Assembly: GCF_051379705.1 (NCBI RefSeq)
Contig: NZ_CP179868.1
Location: 310,001-374,000, forward strand
Direction: 5' to 3'
Origin: Ekhidna sp051379705
Lineage (GTDB): Bacteria > Bacteroidota > Bacteroidia > Cytophagales > Cyclobacteriaceae
DNA: 64,000 nt
Shown here: one piece after another, positions 19,747 to 26,394 of the stretch
Layout: every line of letters begins with the position of its first letter
Numbering within the stretch: position 1 is the first letter of the stretch
Translations under genes and position numbers: made by a program
The notes under the pieces: model-generated
Databases searched by the model: none
Told to the model about the DNA's origin: nothing
The model's input: the letters and a program-made list of their open reading frames with translations, nothing else

Positions 19747-20293
19747 CTCTCAGATTTTTTAAATCCTGGAGACTTTCACGAAGGACTTTTAAGGCTTTAC
19801 CCATTTGCACTTCGACAGTCTTTACGGATATTTCCAGGTGATCTGCTATTTCCTGATATTTAAGTCCTTCGAAACGGCTTAGCTTAAATATTTCGGAACA
19901 TCGCGGTGGCAGCTTATCAATTTCAGCGGCTATCCTTTTTTTAAGATGCTCCGGATCCCCTTCTGTGAACTCATTTTGGTAGGTAGACTCCATAAAATGA
20001 ATCATATGCTGACGGTACCCATCTTTAACTTTTTCATGTTTCAAGCTATTCAAGCAAGAATTATGCACAGATCTATATAGATAACTCTTGATGGATGAGT
20101 CCTCTGAAAGTGAGTCACACTTTTCCCAGAATTTGACAAAGACATCCTGGGCTATTTCCTCGGCCTCTTCACGCGTATCCATGAAACGAGCCGCATACAA
20201 AACCATGATGTTGTAATACTGGTTAAATACGAGTTCGAAAGCCCGCTTATCTTTGTTTATTAACCGATGTACAATTACCTCTTCGTTTTCCAA
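19736..20293 (-). CDS. ECF-type RNA polymerase sigma factor
   Basis: 185 residues with region 2 (AFELVFNQYYNIMVLYAARF, EEIAQDVFVKFWEK) and region 4 (LPPRCSEIFKLSRFEGLKYQ, EIADHLEISVKTVEVQMGKA). It belongs to the Bacteroidota-specific ECF group paired with FecR. The only near start is TTG at 20293; no ATG occurs upstream before a stop, and the next internal ATG would remove part of region 2. Its start is only 5 bases from the GTG of the divergent menE gene, so each promoter must lie in the other gene. It overlaps the STN gene by 11 bp. Confidence 0.9.
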   Translation of the reverse strand: MENEEVIVHRLINKDKRAFELVFNQYYNIMVLYAARFMDTREEAEEIAQDVFVKFWEKCDSLSEDSSIKSYLYRSVHNSCLNSLKHEKVKDGYRQHMIHFMESTYQNEFTEGDPEHLKKRIAAEIDKLPPRCSEIFKLSRFEGLKYQEIADHLEISVKTVEVQMGKALKVLRESLQDLKNLRDAS

Positions 20294-20298
20294 GCGCA

Positions 20299-21312
20299 GT
20301 GATTATAAGATCAAAAAATTTCGTCCTAAAGTTAGAGGAAATTCTAAAAGATAGAATTCCAGCCGAAAGATATAACGAGCATGAAAATTTTGTGTTGAAT
20401 ATTATTCGAAAGTGGTATTCAAATGCACAATTCTTAACACATCAAACTTCGGGCTCTACTGGAAGACCCAAGAAAGTTAATATTAGTAGGGAAAAGATTG
20501 AAATTAGTACACGGGCTACCATGGCATATATTGATCCCGAAAAAAGCATTAAGTCATCCTTACTGTGTCTCAACCCCTTCCACATCGGAGGCGCTATGGT
20601 CATTTACAGAAGTCTGATTTGCAACCATGATTTAACTATTGTAGAGCCTTCTTCTGATATAAGTGAGGTGTTGAAAAAAAATCATTTTGACTTGGTTTCT
20701 CTAGTTCCAATTCAGTTTAATGCGCTCACCAAATCACAACTCGATCAATTTGGCACTATCTTGATCGGAGGAGCTCCAATTGGTGTAATAGACACTGAAA
20801 GTAAATCGAATATCTACTCTACATACGGTATGACCGAAACAGTATCTCATATTGCACTTCGAAAAATCAATGAAGAGTTTTTTAGCACAACTGGTGATAC
20901 CGAGGTTGCTTATTCAAGAAATAACTTATTGAAAATTAAAGGTGCTATTACGGATAATAATTGGCTCACTACCAATGACGTAGTTGAAATCCAATCGAAT
21001 AAACTATTCAAATGGCTTGGCAGACAAGATTTTATGATCAATACGGGAGGGATTAAGGTGAACCCTGAAGATATTGAACGTCAGCTTAATCTTGTTCTTG
21101 AGGATGAATTCATCATTGGTTCACTTCCGGATAAGCAACTTGGAAGTAAGATTGTATTGATTTCAAGTGGTGAAGAAAAAACAATTGATTACAGTCATTT
21201 AGAAAAATACCACAGACCAAAAGCAAACTATTTCGGGCAGATCATCTTCAGGACTGAAAGTGGTAAAATCGACCGTAGAAAAACCCAATTGAACTTTGAA
21301 AGAAACTTATGA
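20299..21312 (+). CDS. menE: o-Succinylbenzoate-CoA ligase (short form)
   Basis: 337 residues of the AMP-forming acyl-CoA synthetase family. Present are the P-loop-like HQTSGSTGRPKKVNIS, the LNPFHIGGAMV substrate-side motif, STYGMTETVSHIALR, the hinge-side TNDVVEIQ and GRQDFMINTGGIKVNPEDIE, and the C-terminal lysine region SGKIDRRKTQ. It is about 100 residues shorter than E. coli MenE because the N-terminal region is reduced, which I recall as usual for Bacteroidota MenE. The start is GTG 20299; no ATG is available until far inside. It is separated from menB by the inverted sigma/STN/FecR genes, and its stop overlaps the next gene (ATGA). Confidence 0.85.
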   Translation: MIIRSKNFVLKLEEILKDRIPAERYNEHENFVLNIIRKWYSNAQFLTHQTSGSTGRPKKVNISREKIEISTRATMAYIDPEKSIKSSLLCLNPFHIGGAMVIYRSLICNHDLTIVEPSSDISEVLKKNHFDLVSLVPIQFNALTKSQLDQFGTILIGGAPIGVIDTESKSNIYSTYGMTETVSHIALRKINEEFFSTTGDTEVAYSRNNLLKIKGAITDNNWLTTNDVVEIQSNKLFKWLGRQDFMINTGGIKVNPEDIERQLNLVLEDEFIIGSLPDKQLGSKIVLISSGEEKTIDYSHLEKYHRPKANYFGQIIFRTESGKIDRRKTQLNFERNL

Positions 21313-21974
21313 GAATTACACTTTCATATCAAACACAATCTATACCTCCTCCCTACGCTTATGCTGCTGTTCTATCTATCAATACGGAGAAAAATGCATT
21401 AGATGTTAATTTCAATTTGGAATATTTAGGAAGAGACGAGATGTCTGATGAGGAGCTCAAGTCCGAAGGTTTTACTCACGATGATAACATTATCTGGGCT
21501 GGAAAATTGAGCAAAAAATGGGTTATTGAAGTCGAAAATTTGAAGCATAGTTCATATAATGTCGAGCCTGATGATGAGACATACTTGCACGTTGAGATTG
21601 ATGGAAAGGAGCTGAACTTTCCTAAGGATATCAAACAGGCAGAAATGCTTTTTCAAGAACTCATGCAAGCGATTCTGGAGATGGCCAAAATAGAGTCTCC
21701 GCTCAGTTTGGATGTGAGACTTTCAGATCAGATATATAAACTAGAATGGGTTTTTTCTGAAAGAACAATCAAAGTAAATAATCAAATAAGTGAAGACTGG
21801 GGAAATGGCAGAAGACTCCTTAAAGCCATATACAGCATTGACTATGATTCATTAAACCCCGGTAAAAAATCACAAAACGTTTCGATAAATATTGGAAATG
21901 GAGCATGGTATAGCGTGGCTGATAAGACACTGGCTCAGCAGCTAAAGCAATTGATCAGTAACCTGATTAGCTAG
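21309..21974 (+). CDS. Hypothetical protein coupled to menE
   Basis: 221 residues with no signal peptide or membrane span and no family I recognise. It opens with MRITLSYQTQSIPPPYAYAA and contains acidic stretches and a helix-like centre (QAEMLFQELMQAILEMAK), ending in amphipathic helices. The ATG overlaps the menE stop by 4 bp (ATGA), so translation is coupled. This close coupling suggests a role with menaquinone genes or only shared expression; no function is assigned. Confidence 0.75.
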   Translation: MRITLSYQTQSIPPPYAYAAVLSINTEKNALDVNFNLEYLGRDEMSDEELKSEGFTHDDNIIWAGKLSKKWVIEVENLKHSSYNVEPDDETYLHVEIDGKELNFPKDIKQAEMLFQELMQAILEMAKIESPLSLDVRLSDQIYKLEWVFSERTIKVNNQISEDWGNGRRLLKAIYSIDYDSLNPGKKSQNVSINIGNGAWYSVADKTLAQQLKQLISNLIS

Positions 21975-22062
21975 GCTTTGCAATGGTTTTATCTTGTTAT
22001 TGACGAGCTAAAAACGTAAATTCAGGAAGATTAATACTTGTATTTAACCTTAACTCAACCTT

Positions 22063-22419
22063 ATGAAAAGCTTAGGATTTATTGGAAAACTGATGTACGC
22101 AGGACCAATGGCCATGTTTGGCATTTTCCATCTCATGGGAGCCAACGATATGACCGGTATGGTTCCGGATTTTTTGCCTGCACCGATTTTCTTTGTTTAC
22201 CTCACCGGTATAGCTCTAATTTTAGCAGCTGTAGCAATTATCATCGGCAAGAAAGCCAAGTTGGCAACTCAACTTTTAGGACTTATGCTTGCCTTGTTTG
22301 CTGTTTTAATTCATTTATCTGGATTTTTAAGTCAAGATCCAGTAAGTTCGTCTATGTTTTTAAAGGACATAGCATTGGCTGGTGGTGCATGGTTTATGAG
22401 CGCTCATTTGTCCGACTAA
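22063..22419 (+). CDS. DoxX-like small membrane protein
   Basis: 118 residues with four hydrophobic segments (about 8-25, 42-62, 67-87, 100-115), including FGIFHLMGANDMTGMVPDFL and FFVYLTGIALILAAVAIIIG. This is the layout of DoxX/YphA-type membrane proteins, whose role is mostly unknown and has been linked to redox stress in some bacteria. A different-frame ORF (22038-22451) has no such pattern and is a shadow. A strong terminator lies 45 bp after the stop. Confidence 0.75.
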   Translation: MKSLGFIGKLMYAGPMAMFGIFHLMGANDMTGMVPDFLPAPIFFVYLTGIALILAAVAIIIGKKAKLATQLLGLMLALFAVLIHLSGFLSQDPVSSSMFLKDIALAGGAWFMSAHLSD

Positions 22420-22464
22420 AAAGAGAATACCTTATTCTAGATTCTAGATAAGTATGAAGAGAGG

Positions 22465-22492
22465 CCCTAGCAATTTTTGTTAGGGTTTTTTT
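22465..22492 (+). terminator. Strong intrinsic terminator after the DoxX gene
   Basis: CCCTAGCAA-TTT-TTGTTAGGG forms a 9-bp stem (one G-T pair) with a 3-base loop, followed by seven T. It lies 45 bp after the DoxX stop and directly before the stop codon of the convergent radical SAM gene (22494). Confidence 0.9.
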
Positions 22493-22493
22493 A

Positions 22494-23543
22494 TTAGAAC
22501 AGGCTGTAACTCCCGCCTCTTCTAAAGTGAGATGTAGTCAAAGGCTCAAATGATTTATTTCCGAAGTATTTGCGTTTGCTTACCTCAAACAACTTGCGAA
22601 TCACCTCAGATATTTTGCCCTCTCCTTTTATTCTCCTGCCGAAGGTCGTATCATTCACGTTTCCACCATGCAGGTCTTGTATCTGATTCCATACTTTATC
22701 TGCTCTGTCCGGAAAATTCTTGATAAGCCAGTCATGAAATATTTTGCTAATCTGACCATTCAACCTGACAACTGTATAGCTGGCAAATGATGCTCCGGCA
22801 TTTGACGCTTGCTTTAAAATCTCAGGTATTTCATGATGGTTCAGGCCAGGTATTATAGGCGCCTCCATCACTCCAACCGGAATACCTTCTTTTGTCAGCA
22901 GCTCCATGGCGTTCAATTTCTTTAAAGCGCTAGCTGTTCTAGGCTCCAGTTTTTGCCTAAGCTTTTCATTAAGTGAGGTAACCGAGAAGATCACCTGAAC
23001 CAAGTTGGATTGGGCAAGCTCTTTGAGAATATCAATATCTCTTGTCACAAGTGCATTTTTGGTGATGATGCCTACAGGATTTTGATACTTATTAAATACT
23101 TCTAAAAGCTTTCTGGTAAGTTCATATTTACGCTCTATGGGTTGATAACAATCTGTATTACCACTTAGCATAATGGTTCTCGGCTTATAGGTTGGTTTCA
23201 AAAATTCGCTTTCTAAGAGCCTCGGAGCATCGGGCTTCACTACCAGTTTTGTTTCAAAGTCCAGTCCCGCGCTAAATCCCCAATACTCGTGTGAGTTGCG
23301 TGCATAGCAATACACACAACCATGCTCACAACCCTGATACGGATTTATGGAGGCATTCATACCAATATCGGGACTGTTATTAGTTGAGATAATCTTTTTC
23401 GGTGTTTCTTGAAAAATTTCTATGGATGGCTTTCCATCAATCAATTCCTCATCCAATCCATCAAAATCTTCTGTTTCAATATGCTGTGCTGCAAACTTGT
23501 TGGCCACATTTATTTGTGCCCCTTTTCCTCTCAAATAATCCAT
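22494..23543 (-). CDS. Radical SAM protein (SplB-like, PA0069 family)
   Basis: 349 residues. The iron-sulfur cluster motif CEHGCVYC (CX3CX2C) at about residues 73-80 lies in NPYQGCEHGCVYCYARNSHE, and the rest fits a TIM-barrel radical SAM enzyme: TIMLSGNTDCYQPIERKYEL, VGIITKNALVTRDIDIL, SVTSLNEKLRQKLEPRTA and PVGVMEAPIIPGLNHHEIPE. The group is related to spore photoproduct lyase but its substrate is unknown to me. It lies downstream of, and 28 bp from, the rhomboid gene on the same strand. Confidence 0.85.
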   Translation of the reverse strand: MDYLRGKGAQINVANKFAAQHIETEDFDGLDEELIDGKPSIEIFQETPKKIISTNNSPDIGMNASINPYQGCEHGCVYCYARNSHEYWGFSAGLDFETKLVVKPDAPRLLESEFLKPTYKPRTIMLSGNTDCYQPIERKYELTRKLLEVFNKYQNPVGIITKNALVTRDIDILKELAQSNLVQVIFSVTSLNEKLRQKLEPRTASALKKLNAMELLTKEGIPVGVMEAPIIPGLNHHEIPEILKQASNAGASFASYTVVRLNGQISKIFHDWLIKNFPDRADKVWNQIQDLHGGNVNDTTFGRRIKGEGKISEVIRKLFEVSKRKYFGNKSFEPLTTSHFRRGGSYSLF

Positions 23544-23571
23544 CCATTAAAATTACTAAAAATATTAGTAA

Positions 23572-24117
23572 TTAGAATTTATTTGTCCTAGAAAAGGTAT
23601 ATGCAGTCACCAACCCAACTATGGCGCCCATAAGGTGAGATTCCCAGCTAACTCGATCATCTAAGGACAGTAATCCGTAAGCCATTCCACCATAAGAGAA
23701 AATCACAATAGCACTAATTATGACCGACTTAAAGTTTCTTTTAAAGAGACCATAAAATACAAGAAAGGAAGCCAGCGCATAAATAAGACCGCTTGCACCG
23801 ATGTGATAAAAAGGTCTTCCAAAAACCCATACCAACATATTAGTGAAAAAATAGGCTTGCAAAAAAACTCGTAACGCAATAGCCGGAAAGAAAAAGAATA
23901 AGCTTCCACCCAAAACTATAAGCGGAATGCTGTTAGACATCAAGTGATTAAAATTGCCATGAATAAGTGGTGCCATCACTACCCCAATCAATCCTGTCAA
24001 TGATCTCGGGTAGATACCTAAATATCCAAAATCAACCTCGAGATAGAATTCGATGGCAAACACAAGCCACATAAAGAAGCAGAGCCTGAGTGGTGGTACA
24101 ATTCCTGACTTATGCAT
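23572..24117 (-). CDS. Rhomboid-family intramembrane serine protease
   Basis: 181 residues with six hydrophobic spans. The catalytic Ser lies in YHIGASGLIYALAS (GxSG), the catalytic His in ESHLMGAIVG, and the oxyanion-side HGNFNHLMSN motif in the second span. The length is that of the minimal six-helix rhomboid core. Substrates are unknown. The start codon is only 16 bp from a strong hairpin that ends the TerB-like gene upstream, so it may depend on readthrough or on a promoter inside the hairpin region. Confidence 0.87.
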   Translation of the reverse strand: MHKSGIVPPLRLCFFMWLVFAIEFYLEVDFGYLGIYPRSLTGLIGVVMAPLIHGNFNHLMSNSIPLIVLGGSLFFFFPAIALRVFLQAYFFTNMLVWVFGRPFYHIGASGLIYALASFLVFYGLFKRNFKSVIISAIVIFSYGGMAYGLLSLDDRVSWESHLMGAIVGLVTAYTFSRTNKF

Positions 24118-24132
24118 TGGAGTAAAATAAAA

Positions 24133-24162
24133 AACCCTGACCTCAATATTGAAGTCAGGGTT
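24133..24162 (-). terminator. Terminator hairpin after the TerB-like gene
   Basis: AACCCTGAC-c-TCAAT pairs with ATTGA-a-GTCAGGGTT, a 14-bp stem with one mismatch. On the reverse strand it is followed by TTTTTATTTTACT, as expected for an intrinsic terminator 21 bp after the TerB-like stop. The + strand side is also T-rich (CTTTATTTTTTA), but no rightward gene ends here. Confidence 0.8.
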
Positions 24163-24183
24163 AGCTTTATTTTTTAAATATTC

Positions 24184-24645
24184 TTAAGCTAATTCTTTGA
24201 TCATCTTCAGCTCCATCAGCTTGGACTCTTCGTAGCTTACTGATAAATAACCAAGTACACCTCCTGAAGCTTCGGCAATTTTCTTAGCCAAATCTTTCAA
24301 ACTGGCGTGATATTTTACTGCAAAGTTTTTATCAACCTTAGGAAGAATGAAGTTCAATTTTCTTAGCTCAGTAGTGATAGCAGAGATTCTGGCATCTGTT
24401 CCTGAAGGAAGCTCATCGATCAGCCTATTGAAGTTTTCTTCAAACCCTTCCCCTACTAACTTATAAAACTCGTGCAACTGCTCACGCGATCTGCTTTGCT
24501 TGCTCCGTGCCACATCAATGGCTTCTCTACGCTCCGATTTATCAATTTTGCCATCTGCTCCGGCAATTAAAATAGCTACATAGACAGGTGCTTGAAGCAT
24601 TACCTGAATTTCATCTTCTCTTAGTGGTTCAAATTCTGGGATCAT
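24184..24645 (-). CDS. TerB-like protein
   Basis: 153 residues, all-helical. The start (QAPVYVAILIAGADGKIDKS) has the TerB-type acidic loop ADGKIDKSE seen in the tellurite-resistance TerB/DUF533 superfamily, followed by ERREAIDVARSK and KLVGEGFEENFNRLIDELPS. No membrane span. TerB domains bind metal or act in membrane-linked stress complexes; no other ter gene is here, so a specific role cannot be given. A long terminator follows. It is divergent from the Hpt gene (130 bp between starts). Confidence 0.65.
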   Translation of the reverse strand: MIPEFEPLREDEIQVMLQAPVYVAILIAGADGKIDKSERREAIDVARSKQSRSREQLHEFYKLVGEGFEENFNRLIDELPSGTDARISAITTELRKLNFILPKVDKNFAVKYHASLKDLAKKIAEASGGVLGYLSVSYEESKLMELKMIKELA

Positions 24646-24775
24646 TCCTTTGGGATTTCAAATTTTCGGCTCGAAAATACAAAATAATTTCTGTGAAGAT
24701 GCTGACATCACACCTAAATTTTGGTATGTTTTTTACCTAGATGATATTACTTTTATCATCAGGATTAAGCGAACT

Positions 24776-25099
24776 ATGGAAAAAATTGATTTTACCTATC
24801 TAGAAGTCTTAAGTGAAGACGATGACGACTTCAAAGCTGAGTTTATTGAAACGTTTGAAACGACGTATAAGTCTTTAACTCAAAAAATGAAAGATGAGCT
24901 AGCTGCTAATGACTTAGACAATCTGGCAAAGTCTGCTCACCAGCTCAAACCTTCTGCCAAAATGATACAGCTTTCATGCGCAGAAACTCTGGAGGAATTC
25001 CAACATCATCCGGAAAAAGCAAATGCTGAGGAGCTTGACAATATCACTTCTCAATGTGAAGATGCTTTGAAGCAATTGAAAGGCTGGGCTAACCTTTGA
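24776..25099 (+). CDS. Stand-alone histidine phosphotransfer (Hpt) protein
   Basis: 107 residues forming a four-helix Hpt domain. The conserved phospho-accepting histidine lies in LAKSAHQLKPSAKMIQL, preceded by FIETFETTYKSLTQKMKDEL. ATG 24776 (MEKIDFTYLEVLSEDDDDF) is chosen; a longer in-frame start at 24650 adds 42 residues that do not look like Hpt. Hpt proteins shuttle phosphate between hybrid kinases and response regulators. A possible donor in this window is the hybrid kinase at 45111-48548, though that kinase has its own Hpt. The 3' end overlaps the convergent sanA-like gene by 11 bp. Confidence 0.82.
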   Translation: MEKIDFTYLEVLSEDDDDFKAEFIETFETTYKSLTQKMKDELAANDLDNLAKSAHQLKPSAKMIQLSCAETLEEFQHHPEKANAEELDNITSQCEDALKQLKGWANL

Positions 25100-25736
25100 T
25101 CGGAAGAGAAATCTCCTCTCCCAGGTATTTTGGCTTTCGCTGTAATATGTATAAATCCAAAACTGCCACCGTTCTGGCAAGGACTTCCCGCAATGCCAGC
25201 ATGTTTCCTATAGGACCTCCATCATCTGCCGAAACGGCAATGGCCTCCATTTCAAAATATCTGGCAATAAACAGTGAGCGATAGCAATGAAACTCTTGCG
25301 TAACTATTGTTACCTTGTTCTGACCAAAAACCTCATTGCATCTTACCACAGAGTCAAGCGTTCGAAGACCGGCAAAGTCAAGTGATACATCTTCTTCAGG
25401 AATATTGAGATCACCAAGTGCAAGCAACATATCTCTTGGCTCATTGTAATACTTTGTACGGTTATCACCACTAACTAGTATATGCTTCACCTTCTCATTT
25501 GAATGCAGATCCGCGGCAGTATTCATCCGTTCTACAAAGAACCGATTGGGATTACCATCTACCGTGCGCTTGCTTGTGCCGAGAACAAGCGCTACTTGAT
25601 TCCCCGGAGCATCTGAAGATGTATATATGTAGTCTTTGGTTGATTGTACGACCCAAATATTGGTACCAAGAATGAAAAGGAAAAAACTCATTCCCACCCA
25701 AAGTGCTAAGCGGATTAGTTTTCTAATTCTATTCAT
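25089..25736 (-). CDS. SanA/DUF218-like membrane-anchored protein
   Basis: 215 residues. An N-terminal membrane anchor (about 8-30, IRLALWVGMSFFLFILGTNI) is followed by a DUF218 domain: VALVLGTSKRTVDGNPNRFF, KHILVSGDNRTKYYNEPRDM, DFAGLRTLDSVVRC and VTIVTQEFHCYRSLFIA. This is the pattern of E. coli SanA, a protein linked to envelope barrier function and vancomycin exclusion at high temperature. The start overlaps trmH by 8 bp, so it is the last gene of the parE-to-sanA run. Confidence 0.8.
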   Translation of the reverse strand: MNRIRKLIRLALWVGMSFFLFILGTNIWVVQSTKDYIYTSSDAPGNQVALVLGTSKRTVDGNPNRFFVERMNTAADLHSNEKVKHILVSGDNRTKYYNEPRDMLLALGDLNIPEEDVSLDFAGLRTLDSVVRCNEVFGQNKVTIVTQEFHCYRSLFIARYFEMEAIAVSADDGGPIGNMLALREVLARTVAVLDLYILQRKPKYLGEEISLPIKG

Positions 25737-26394
25737 AAACCACTCCCTTCGTCTTCAAGATGAGGTCTGCTTCGCGTACAATCTTGCGGTACCATTGCGC
25801 ACGTAGATCTAGCTTTTCACCTTCAGATAGCTTTGGCCATTCTCCAAGCTTTGACTTCAAGACTGTCAGGCAAATTGACGCACTCACTGACAGGTTAAAG
25901 CTTTCGGTAAATCCAACCATTGGGATATGAACAAACCCATCGGCTTTTTCCCCTGCTTCTGGTGTAATTCCATCAGCTTCCGTTCCAAAAACGATAGCCG
26001 CCTTTTGCTGCGGATCAATATCATGAATGGAGCATGAGGTTTCATGCAAAGAGGTAGCGTATACTTTGTAGCCACACTTTCGTAATGAATCGAAGCATTC
26101 AGAAATATTATCTGCGGATTGATCATGCTGATGGAGCGTAACCCATTTAGCAGCTCCTTGAGTAATCCCGGTATTGACCGAGTATTCGTTTTTATTTTTG
26201 ATGAAATGTAAATCCTGGATCCCCATACATTCTGCGGTTCTTAAAACTGCGCTTACATTGTGTGGTTTATCAATGTCTTCAAAGACCAGGGTCAAATGAC
26301 GAGTACGATGGTTTAAAACTCGCTCAATATGAGCAAGCTTGTTATCCGAGACAAACTCTTCCAGCACATCAATTATGGCTTTAGCATCCATCAT
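25729..26394 (-). CDS. trmH: tRNA (guanosine-2'-O-)-methyltransferase
   Basis: 221 residues of the SPOUT superfamily. The three knot motifs are NVSAVLRTAECMGIQDLHFI, AAIVFGTEADGITPE and IPMVGFTESFNLSVSASICL. Length and the C-terminal helical end fit TrmH, which methylates G18 in the tRNA D-loop. The first ATG (26394) overlaps the parC stop (ATGA); a second ATG follows directly. It is coupled to parC upstream and overlaps the sanA-like gene downstream by 8 bp. Confidence 0.85.
   Translation of the reverse strand: MMDAKAIIDVLEEFVSDNKLAHIERVLNHRTRHLTLVFEDIDKPHNVSAVLRTAECMGIQDLHFIKNKNEYSVNTGITQGAAKWVTLHQHDQSADNISECFDSLRKCGYKVYATSLHETSCSIHDIDPQQKAAIVFGTEADGITPEAGEKADGFVHIPMVGFTESFNLSVSASICLTVLKSKLGEWPKLSEGEKLDLRAQWYRKIVREADLILKTKGVVYE

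Noticed and set aside
22038..22451. 137-residue ORF overlapping the DoxX gene in another frame
   Set aside because: The DoxX frame (22063-22419) has four clean membrane spans and a terminator after it; the other frame has no recognisable pattern.
22432..22451. Repeated TTCTAGA with near-palindrome flanks
   Set aside because: Short and without spacing or gene relation; the real terminator lies just after it.
24650..24775. N-terminal extension of the Hpt gene
   Set aside because: The 42 extra residues do not look like Hpt and ATG 24776 gives the standard domain length.
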